Shown here: piece by piece, positions 24,226 through 32,465 of the stretch | Position numbering within the stretch: the first letter of the stretch is position 1 | Layout: the number at the start of each line of letters is the position of its first letter | NCBI GenBank assembly: GCA_030789695.1 | Contig: CM061141.1 | Span: 196,613,689 to 196,677,688, forward strand | DNA: 64,000 nucleotides | Direction of reading: 5' to 3' | Origin: Scilla litardierei | Lineage: Eukaryota > Streptophyta > Magnoliopsida > Asparagales > Asparagaceae | Made by a program: the position numbers and the translations under genes | The notes under the pieces: generated by a model | What the model was told of the DNA's origin: nothing | The model's input: the letters and a program-made list of their open reading frames with translations, nothing else | The model's database searches: none

Positions 24226-24439
24226 CTTCTTTCTGCTTCTTTTTCCTTTGGCTTTTCTCTCCAAATCTGTTGTTCTCCTCCATCTTCCCTCCGATCGAAA
24301 CATCGATCTGCGTGTCCCCTCTCATATCCAACCTGTACAGAGGAAAAAATTCATCAAATTTTTGCGGTGTTATAATTTCATGTCTAAAATATGAAATAAA
24401 AATAAGAGATTGATAAAGAAAATCCAAAATCTAAGAAAT

Positions 24440-24485
24440 TGGGTTGCCTCCCAATAAGCGCTCGTTTTTAGTCATGAGATCGACT
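24440..24485 (-). other. Conserved AGCGCTT...GGGAGGCAACCC motif
   Basis: Minus strand AACGAGCGCTTATTGGGAGG then CAACCC, just after the end of gag-protease. B has it at 44765-44800. From general knowledge this block follows the end of pol in Athila/Ogre-type elements. Here it follows protease directly, which supports a loss of pol. Confidence 0.55.
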
Positions 24486-24497
24486 CCCTTTGATTAA

Positions 24498-25029
24498 TCA
24501 ATTGTCGTTTGGGGCACGTGGAAGACACACATCGTTCTTTCCGACGGTGCAATTCGGCTGCTCTTGGTATCTGCCTACTTCAAGACTCTCCCCTGAGTAG
24601 ACTATGGTCTCCGGTTCTTCACGATTTGGAGAATGATGTAGAAATTCCTCATCCAATACTCGGATGTATGCAGCGACCGCTTTGTGGTAGGTTAGGTCGC
24701 CGTCATCGTCTATTCCTGTTTTCATTGGGTCCTTCATGGCCCCCTCAGAAGTGAAATCTTCAACAGCTTCATCTTCCAGAAGCTCCAAATAGCTGGCCCT
24801 TTCCTCATGAGCAGCTCTCTCATCGGCTTCTGCAGCCGGAACTCATGATATTCACCACATTCAGAGAGAGAGAGTCCCTTCCCGGGCATCAATCAATACA
24901 CCGGCCGTCGCCATGAAGGGGCGGCCGAGTATAAGCTGGGAGATACCTCCCTCGGGCATGTCCATGATAACAAAATCGACAGGAACACATAACCTAGGGG
25001 GTATCTGAAGAATGACATCAGTGGCTATA
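24498..25029 (-). pseudogene. C gag-protease, downstream piece
   Basis: Continues the retroviral-type aspartic protease domain interrupted at 35088. Next to the insertion it reads ATDVILQIPP and VDFVIMDMPEGGISQLILGR, matching B's IRLQVPGGICLPCDFVVMD and LILERPFLATA. A TGA then breaks the frame near 24850, followed by an acidic tail to a stop at 24498. Split from 35088-36899 by element I, with the CTATA duplication at 25025-25029. Confidence 0.8.
25025..25029. repeat. Target-site duplication of I, left copy (CTATA)
   Basis: CTATA immediately before the 5' LTR, repeated at 35088-35092 immediately after the 3' LTR. The interrupted protease frame of C joins across it. Confidence 0.95.
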
Positions 25030-25317
25030 TGTAACGATTGCTTTTCATGTATCTGGATTTAATATAATATAATATATGTTTGGGTGGATTTTCTCCTCTT
25101 GTGTGGTTTTTGTCTCCGTAGCTTTCATTTTCGATCGATTCGTCGTATTTTCTCGCTTCTTCCTTAGGATCGTCGATTTCGAAGTATGTCATTCGTGACG
25201 GACTTCATAACGGTCGTAGCTAACTATTATATCAAGCCTAGGAGTCTTAGGAATCGATCCTGGGGCCCCGCGCTCCGTATCGGTACTTTTGGTGCTTATT
25301 AGCCGGTATAAGAAGGG

Positions 25318-25835
25318 GCACCGACCGACTAGATGACGATCCAGTCGGTCGGCAATCCTTCTTCGACCGACTAGTTGGCTTTCTAAATCATTCAGGATTT
25401 ACTGTTTATCGTTAGTCGGTCTAAGAACGTTGGTTGACCGACTAGGTTGCAAACTAGTCGGTCGGCAATGCTTCTTTAACCGACTAACACATCATCTAAA
25501 TTTTAGTATCAGTACTGTTCATTCTTAGTCGTTCTAGGTTCATCCCTCGACCGACTAGTTGCTAAACTAGTCGGTTAAGTTTTGTACTCAGACCGACTAA
25601 TTCTTGGTTCTACTGTACAGTTAAGTTACTGTTTACTCTTAGTCGGTCTAAGAACGTTCATCGACCGACTAGATGATAAACTAGTCGGTCAGTATTTGTT
25701 CATGGACCGACTAACTCTAAAATCCTATTTTCGTTCAGAAGTTACTGTTTACACTTAGTCGGTCTGCGTTGGTCGACCGACCGACTAGTTGCCAAACTAG
25801 TCGGTCAGTGGTTGCTCTTTGACCGACTAACCTGT
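25318..25835. repeat. Array of four-site symmetric units in U3 of I
   Basis: Four units of about 104-117 bp starting near 25422, 25526, 25639 and 25756, plus a partial one from 25318. Each has four sites in mirror order: TTAGTCGGTCT, GACCGACTAG, CTAGTCGGTC, ACCGACTAA. The inner pair forms a palindrome around AAACTAGTC and the outer pair mirrors it. TTACTGTTTA-type spacers separate the units. Repeated in the 3' LTR at 32755-33270. Confidence 0.9.
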
Positions 25836-25872
25836 GTTAAAACCCTAATTTCTGGGCAGCCGCCAGCCCAAC

Positions 25873-25882
25873 CTATTTAAAC
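25873..25882 (+). promoter_or_regulatory. TATA box of I
   Basis: CTATTTAAAC shortly after the palindrome array. The 3' LTR copy is at 33308-33317. E has the similar CTATTTAAATAAA at 54848. Confidence 0.6.
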
Positions 25883-26310
25883 CCAACCCAAACGTTTTCA
25901 TCTTCCCCAATATGACCCAAAACCCTAAAATCTTCCCCATTGAGCCCCCATCTTCCTCCAAGCTCCAATCCTTCATTCCAATCCCTAAATCCATCATCCA
26001 AACCATCCATTCACTCCATCTACCTCTCATCTTCCCCAAAATCTCACCAAAACCCATCAAAATCCACAAATCCCCCAAAACCCTAGTTTCCCCAAACTTC
26101 TCCAATCTTTTCCAGATCTGGTCCTAGGGTTCCCCGGAGTGTTTCTTCCGCCTCCTCTCGGTAAGAAATCGATTCCCCGTTGTTTTCATAACCCATTTAT
26201 ATTTTTATGAGACCCTAATATAATTTCATGTTGTATGTTGATTGTTCCCCCAAAACAGCGATTTCCCCGTAGATTGGCATCCGTGTGACGAAGTGGTCGT
26301 CATCCCCGGT

Positions 26311-26453
26311 GCTAGGCAAGTGAAACTTGCCACTTAGGGTTTAGGCCATGTTTTAGGCCAATGGCTTGTTGTCGGCGTAAAAGAGGCTAGGCGACGAAAT
26401 GATACTCGCCTAGGCGCAAATTGGGGAACTAGCTTGACAACGAAGCTAGTTCC
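26311..26453 (+). other. Conserved hairpin module in the LTR of I
   Basis: Four hairpins in series: GGCAAGTGAAACTTGCC (26315-26331); GGCC/GGCC (26344-26359); CTAGGCGA/TCGCCTAG around CGAAATGATAC (26387-26413); GGAACTAGC/GCTAGTTCC around TTGACAACGAA (26425-26453). The same series with changed but still paired stems occurs in A, G, D, E and F. In the 3' LTR the last hairpin is 33861-33889. Confidence 0.8.
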
Positions 26454-26825
26454 GACATATAGCATGTTGCACAATTACCCTGTCATGTTTACTTTCCATT
26501 AACGGTACGCAAATTACATGTCATGTCATTGCATTCCTTGTTGATCCCGTGATTGCGTAGCATCGCTACAATACTTGTGTTCCTGGCTCGTGACCAGAAG
26601 CGAGCATAATGAGTTGCTAACCCCAACGCTCGATATATTGAATTTGAACTGAGAATGCGAGCTCATGTGCGGGGCAACCCCAGGCTCACTAGCTGAGCTC
26701 ATTGTGCGGGGACCCTGGCTCCATTACGTGTGGGATGGGGTGAGGGTTAAGCGGCCAGGCAACTGGGGGTCTGTTTGATCAACAACTGCAGTTGTAAGGC
26801 GTAAACTCTTTGGGGTGGGGTAGTG

Positions 26826-26990
26826 TTTAGTGCCGATCGGTCTGAAATGTTGTACCATTCAGCGAAGGGCGTAAACATCTACAAAACAACGTGAAACGTG
26901 AAATGTGATTTGTGTTTAGTGCCGATCGGTCTGAATGTTGTACCATTCAGCGAAGGGCATAAACACCTACAAAACAATGTTAATTGATTG
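26826..26990 (+). repeat. 88-bp tandem duplication in the LTR of I
   Basis: GTTTAGTGCCGATCGGTCTG followed by ATTCAGCGAAGGGC, and ending in ACCTACAA or CATCTACAA, occurs twice with a period of about 88 bp. Also in the 3' LTR (about 34260-34430). Confidence 0.85.
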
Positions 26991-27199
26991 AGAATGTTAG
27001 TAGCTTAGCTACTCTTGTCTTGTCCCGATAATTGATCTCTCGTACAAATTGTCTTGCCATGTTTTGATTGTGCACTCATGTTATAACTGCCATGTCATGC
27101 ATACCATAACTGCTAGGTTGCTAGTGCCTTACTTTCAGTTTCCTTGCTCAAGTCTTTTTGACTTGCTGACATGTGCCCCTTTACTCTTTTGGGTGACAC

Positions 27200-27307
27200 A
27201 TGTTAGATCCTGAGCCTGAGTACCTTGTTGTGGACGAGTTGTTTGCTGACGCCGAGCCCGAGCTTGTGTTTGACGGGGAGTACGTGGACACTGGGGACCA
27301 GTCCTAG
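27200..27307 (+). CDS. Short acidic LTR-encoded ORF (35 codons)
   Basis: ATG at 27200, directly at the end of a conserved hairpin, to TAG at 27305-27307. The peptide is strongly acidic (about 14 Asp/Glu of 35, no Lys or Arg) and ends GEYVDTGDQS. E and D encode related peptides at the same place in their LTRs, ending PEYDPEEDQS and PEYVPEEDQS, both followed by a stop. The 3' LTR copy of I (34637-34743) is one base shorter and frameshifted. In LARDs A, F and G the frame is not kept. No known domain recognised; function unknown. It could also be the tail of a spliced leader ORF. Confidence 0.5.
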   Translation: MLDPEPEYLVVDELFADAEPELVFDGEYVDTGDQS

Positions 27308-27651
27308 TGTCTTCGTTGTGTTTTACTTTTGTTAGACAGTTGTTTTGTTATCGGTGCGTAGCACCCATACTCTGTTATGTCGTTACTTTTGTTGGCCTTG
27401 TTCTGGGCCTTTAGACTCTTTTCCTTTAGCCTGGTGGCTTTTCTGGATGTTGAACTTATTTTCATGTTGGACAAATTATGAGATGTGAGATTCCATTTCC
27501 GTCACTCCTTTTATTATTATTGTTGTTCTCTTGTGGTTACAGGGACCTGCTCATGTATTATTGACGCTTATCGAGTTTGGGGCTTCACAGCTCCACTCTC
27601 GTGCGGACCTTTTCACGTCTCGCCTCCATTTTAGGGAAGCGGGTCGTGACA

Positions 27652-27680
27652 GGTTTTGTTGGTTGCCCATGCAGGTCCTT
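27652..27680 (+). promoter_or_regulatory. Primer-binding-site zone of I
   Basis: GGTTTTGTTGGTTGCCCATG then CAGGTCC right after the LTR. GCAGGTCC can pair with GGACCTGC at 27543-27550 near the LTR end, placing the junction in a stem-loop. Not the initiator-Met site usual for this clade. Confidence 0.6.
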
Positions 27681-27794
27681 CTGTAACTGCGATGTTTGGA
27701 ATAGCGATAATAATATTAGAATGTCCAATAAACTAAGTTCGACGTCCGAGTCATAAACTATGAGTCTAATCTGATTTGTTTTCCGTGTCACTAG

Positions 27795-28926
27795 ATGGCA
27801 GGAAGACGTTTCACCCGTGGTGGGGGTAGTGGCGCGATCCCTCATGATGAGGAGCCTGAGCGGGAACCCACCAGCGGTGAGATGATGCGGATGATGCTTC
27901 AGATGATGCAAGTGCAGCAGGGCGTGCTTCTGCAAGTCCAGAATGCTCCACTTGCTCGAGCTGCCCGAGCTCTTCCGGATGTTCCTCGCTCTGAGTCAGG
28001 AGCGAAGCAATTTCGGGAGCAGGGTCCCGCGTATTTTGATGGTTCTGAGGGTCCTCTGGCTGCCGATGAGTGGATTCAGAACATCGAGGACAATCTGAAG
28101 ATGGCCAAGTTCACCCCGGCTGGATGGGTTGATTTGGCGAAGAGGCAACTCAAGGATAATGCTCGGAATTGGTGGGATGCGGAAGAGAAGATGTTGGTGG
28201 AGCCGATAGCTTGGGCTACCTTCAAGGCCAGATTTGAGGGTGAGTTCTTCCCGAAGGCTGCCAGGGAGGAGATGCTGCAGCGTTTTATCGATTTGAAGCA
28301 AGGGAACTCGTCGGTGGACATGTATCACCAAGAGTTCATGAGGCTGAGTCGGTTTGCACCGAAGATGGTGCAGGATGCTGAGGAGAGAGCTCAGAGGTTC
28401 CTGCAGTTGCTTGCTTCGGAGCTCCAGAGTTTTGTGACCTCTTCTGACCGGGAATCTTATCAGAAGGTTCTGGTCGCTGCCAAGAGGCAGGAGCTGCTCG
28501 TGAATCAGAGGAGAGGGTCTGTTGTTGGTGCTGGGAAGAGGCCTGTGGAACAGGCGAGAGCTGTGGTTAGACCTGGATTCAGGCCTAATCAGTCTGCTCA
28601 GTTTAAGAGGCCAGGAGGGCCTATTCTGAAGACTTGCCATTTCTGCGGCAAGCCTGGCCACATTAAGGATCAGTGTCAGAAGTTTTTGGGCCAGTGTCTG
28701 GTTTGTGGTGATGCTTCCCATATCGCGAAGGATTGTCGGCATGCGGGTCAGCTGCGGAGGGCACCTGTTGCAGCTCAGCCGTTGCAGCAGCGAGCGTCTG
28801 TTCCTGTTGGACGTGGAGCAGCTCTTGTTCCGTAGAGGCAGGCTTTTCAGCAGGCTGCTCCGCCGAGGAGGCAGGCTTTTCTGATGACCGCTGCGGAGAG
28901 CGAGGCTGTGGATGAGGTTATCGCAG
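27795..28926 (+). pseudogene. gag of I (capsid and nucleocapsid), one internal stop
   Basis: Structural protein of the virus-like particle. ATG at 27795. Residues about 55-230 form the gypsy gag (retrotrans_gag) domain: GPAYFDGSEGPLAADEWIQN, NARNWWD, then FPKAAREEMLQRFIDLKQGN. Two zinc knuckles follow: CHFCGKPGHIKDQC and CLVCGDASHIAKDC. A TAG at 28833-28835 stops the frame; after it the frame stays open to GTT ATC GCA G at 28926, where a GT-AG intron-like segment begins. Reading straight on instead gives a stop within that segment. E has the same arrangement, with different stops. Confidence 0.92.
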
Positions 28927-29039
28927 GTAATCCTCACTCTAGCTGTTACTTTCCTAGCTGGTTTTGATTGCTAGATTGTGTTGTTTGCTTGAACATGGTT
29001 GTTTGCTAGACTAGGGTTTGATTGTTAATTGTTTGTTAG
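28927..29039 (+). other. Intron-like segment 1 of I (113 bp, gag/protease junction)
   Basis: CAG/GTAATC donor, TTGTTAG/G acceptor, T-rich. Removing it joins gag to protease in frame (phase 1: a Gly codon is split) and gives VIAG followed by [16 protein letters not shown], the normal gypsy sequence before the protease active site. E (58570-58682, also 113 bp) and D (54022-54138, 117 bp) have an unrelated-looking but equally bounded segment at the same codon. Confidence 0.75.
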
Positions 29040-32000
29040 GTGTGGTTTTGGTTTGCACATTTCCTGCACGAGTCCTCTTTGACTCTGGTGCATCGATGTG
29101 CATTATTTCTCGGAGCTTCGTGGAGAGGCATTCCTTGTCGACGTCCCCTCTACCCAAGAGTTGGAATATCGTTACAGGGAATGGTGTGGTCTCGGTGCAT
29201 CGTGGTTGCAATTCTTGCCCGTTGGTGGTCTGTGGACATGAGCTTTTCGCTGATTTCATTGTCCACGACATCATCAACTATGATGCAGTTCTTGGGATGG
29301 ACTGGCTTGCGAGCTTCTATGCTACGATCGACTGTCGGAGGAAGAAGGTGGTGTTCGAGATTCCCGGACATCCAGTATTTGAGTTCAGTCGTGGTAGCAG
29401 TTCGCTTGGTCCTGTCAGATTTCGGGCCAGGCCAGTGGAGGCTGTGGCTATGCAGATGGAGCTGGAGTGGCCAGCTGTGGTGCGTGATTTTGGCGACGTC
29501 TTCCCCGAGGAGATGTCTGGATTGCCGCCTGATCGAGCTTTGGAGTTTTCTATTGATCTTATCCCAGGTGCGCAGCCGATTTCGAAGGCGCCGTATCGTA
29601 TGGCACCAGCAGAGTTGGAGGAGTTGCGGAAGCAGTTGGATGAGCTTTTGCAGAAGGGTTATATTAATCCTAGCGTGTCTCCGTGGGGAGCACCGGTGTT
29701 GCTGGTGAAGAAGAAGGATGGTTTGCGTCGCATGTGCGTGGACTATCGGGAGTTGAATGCGGTGACCATTAAGAATAAATACCCGTTGCCTCGCATGGAT
29801 GATATTTTTGATCAGCTTGGAGGTTCAAGGGTGTTTTCTAAATTGGATTTGAGGAGTGGTTACCATCAGTTGAAGGTGAAGAAGGGAGATGTTCCGAAGA
29901 CAGCGTTCAGGACGAAGTATGGACACTATGAGTTTGTGGTTATGCCTTTCGGTGTAACTAACGCGCCCGCAGTTTTCATGAATCTGATGAACCTGATTTT
30001 CTACGACTTTTTGGATAAGTTTGTCGTTATCTTTATTGACGACATTCTGATCTATTCGAAGTCGGAGGAAGAGCATGCCTCGAACTTAAGGACGGTGTTG
30101 GAGATTTTGAGGAAGCATCGTTTGTATGCTAAGTTTTCGAAGTGCGAGTTTTGGCTGGATCGAGTTGCTTTTCTTGGGCATGTGGTGACTGGAGATGGTA
30201 TTTCAGTGGATCCCGAGAAGATTAGGGCCATCAGGGAGTGGCCGGTTCCGTCGTCTGCGTCTGAGATTCGGAGTTTCCTTGGACTTGCTGGTTATTATCG
30301 GCGATTCATTAAGGACTTTTCCCGTATTGCTGAGCCGATGACCAGGTTGACGCGGAAGGATGTTGCTTTTGTTTGGTCGGGTGATTGCGAGGGTGCTTTT
30401 GGTATTCTGAAGGAGAGGTTGACGACTGCCCCTATTTTGGTTGTGCTTGATCGCAGCGGTGGATTTGAGATCTTCTGCGATGCTTCTGGCAAGGGTCTCG
30501 GTTGTGTGTTGCATCAGCACGGACATGTTGTGGCGTATGCGTCTCGTCAGCTTAAGGTTCATGAGAAGAATTACCCGACGCATGATTTGGAGTTGGCTGC
30601 CGTTGTGTTTGCTCTCAAGATTTGGAGGCACTTCCTGCTGAGTGAGAAAGTGAAGATTTTCACCGATCACAAAAGCTTGAAGTATATTTTCACTCAGAAG
30701 GAGCTCAACATACGACAGCGTCGATGGTTGGATCTTATGGCGGATTATGATATTGATTTGTAGTTTCACCCTGGCAAGGTGAATGTGGTTCCGGATGCTT
30801 TGAGTAGGCTCCCAGCGGTGATGATTTTGACCTCGCAGTGGAGATTGCAGCAAGATTTTTGCGAGTCTGGAGTTGAGATTGTTCTTCCTGGAGAGGCTTC
30901 GTCGTTGATGTACATGCAGGTACAGTCGACGATCGTGGATCGGATTAAGGCTGGCCAGGCTGAGGATCCGAAGCTGGTGAAGATTCGGGAGCAGGTGGAA
31001 GCCGGTCTGCAGACTGACTTTTTGATTCATGAGGATGGCTCGCTGAGGTTCGGAGCCAGGTTGTGTGTGCCGGCTGGGGATATCAGAGAGGAGTTGATGG
31101 TGGAGGCACACAGTACGCCGTATTCTGTGCATCCTGGTGGCACCAAGATGTATCAGGATCTTCGTCTGAATTATTGGTGGCATGGTATGAAGAGGAGCGT
31201 GGCTCGGAGTGTAGCCAAGTGCTTGGTTTGCCAGCAAGTGAAGGCGGAGCATCAGCGTACGGCCGGGTTGCTACAACCGCTTCTGATTCCGGAGTGGAAG
31301 TGGCAACACATCACTATGGATTTCGTGACTGGACTACCTCGGAGTCCGAAGCAGAATGACGCGATTTGGGTGATCGTAGATCGATTGACCAAATCTGCGC
31401 ACTTTATTCCGTTCCGAGTGGGACAGTCCACTGAGGCGCTAGCGAGGAGATATATGGAGGTAAAATTCTTTTACTCTCCGTTTTTATTTCCTTTTCCTAG
31501 TTTGGATAGTGATGTAACGTGAATCGTGCAGGAGGTTGTGCGACTTCATGGAATCCCCGTGAGTATCGTGTCTGACAGAGACACGAGGTTCACATCTCAG
31601 TTCTGGTAGAGTTTGCAGAAGAGCTTGGGTACGCGTCTGAGTTTCAGCACGGCGTACCATCCGCAGACGGATGGCCAGTCCGAGAGGACGATTCAGATTT
31701 TGGAAGACATGCTGAGGGCGTGCATGTTGGATTTCAAGGGTTCGTGGGAGGACCATCTGCATTTGGTGGAGTTCTCTTACAACAACAGCTTCCAGGCGAG
31801 TATTGGCATGGCGCCTTTCGCCGCTCTTTATGGGAGGAAATGTCGATCGCCATTGAGTTGGGATGACGTTGGTGATCGGGAGTTGTTGGGACCTGAGATG
31901 ATCGTGGAGGCCGTGGATATCGTCAGGAATATTCGGGAGAGGTTGAGAATTGCTCAGGACCATTTTAAGCATTGGGCGGATGCTAAACGTCGTCCTTTGG

Positions 32001-32368
32001 AGTTTCAGCCGGGCGACCATGTGTTCTTGAAGATTTCCCCGAATCGTGGTGTGATTCGTTTCGGGAAGCGTGGGAAGTTGAGCCCGTGATACATTGGACC
32101 ATTTGACATTTTGGCGAGGGTTGGCGAGGTAGCTTATCGCTTGGCCATGCCGCCATCTTTGGAAGGAGTTCACAATGTTTTTCATGTGTCGCAGCTTCGT
32201 CGATACATTAGCGATCCGTCTCATGCGGTGGATTTTTCGGAGATTACCGTTCGCCCCGATATGACGTATGACCAGCATCCAGTGCAGATTCTGGACAGGC
32301 GTCAGAAATCGCTTCGGAACAAGATTGTCAATCTTGTGAGGGTGATGTGGCGACACGGTTCACCTTGA
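29040..32368 (+). pseudogene. pol of I: protease, RT, RNase H, integrase; four stops
   Basis: Enzymes for reverse transcription and integration. Protease with LFDSGASMC near 29078; RT with [22 protein letters not shown] and the FIDD catalytic motif near 30034; RNase H with [10 protein letters not shown] near 30474 and TDHKSLKY; integrase zinc finger (HSTPYSVHPGG ... CLVCQQVK), core with TMDFVTGLP, SDRDTRFTSQFW and [10 protein letters not shown], then a [10 protein letters not shown] tail leading to a truncated chromodomain-like end. Stops: TAG 30761-30763, TAG 31607-31609, TGA 32087-32089, TGA 32366-32368. A second intron-like segment lies at 31460-31531. Apart from these the frame is continuous. 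The first three stops are one C-to-T step from CAG or CGA. Non-functional as it stands. Confidence 0.95.
31460..31531 (+). other. Intron-like segment 2 of I (72 bp, inside integrase)
   Basis: Donor GAG/GTAAAA, acceptor GTGCAG/GAG, phase 0. Skipping it joins YME to EVVRLHGIPVS, the usual integrase sequence. D has a 70-bp segment at exactly the same codon (52536-52605, minus) with the same donor GAG/GTAAAA and acceptor GTGCAG. Confidence 0.8.
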
Positions 32369-32452
32369 AGTCACCTTGAGATGCGAGAGCGTTTCCCACT
32401 TTTGTTTCCGGACTCGTGAGTATTTGGAAATTCCGAGAACGGAATTTTTCTT
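32369..32452 (+). other. Short spacer with a decayed chromodomain end
   Basis: In the frame after the last stop, SHLEMRERFPLLFPDS resembles the end of a Tekay-type chromodomain (WE...MRERYP). It leads into the polypurine tract. Confidence 0.5.
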
Positions 32453-32465
32453 AAGTTGGGGAGGA
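32453..32465 (+). promoter_or_regulatory. Polypurine tract of I
   Basis: AAGTTGGGGAGGA abuts the 3' LTR start at 32466. Confidence 0.9.

Larger units (their letters stand above)
25030..27651 (+). repeat. 5' LTR of I (2622 bp)
   Basis: TGTAACGATT...GGGTCGTGACA. In order: a symmetric palindrome array (25318-25835, in U3), TATA box (25873-25882), hairpin module (26311-26453), a tandem duplication (26826-26990), a hairpin with loop TCTTTTGGGTG (about 27170-27205), and a short acidic ORF (27200-27307). Confidence 0.95.

Noticed and set aside
27996..28937. Long minus-strand ORF opposite gag of I (313 codons), and others opposite pol (30203-31252, 31484-32356)
   Set aside because: Shadows of the real plus-strand genes caused by codon bias; no domain is recognisable in them.
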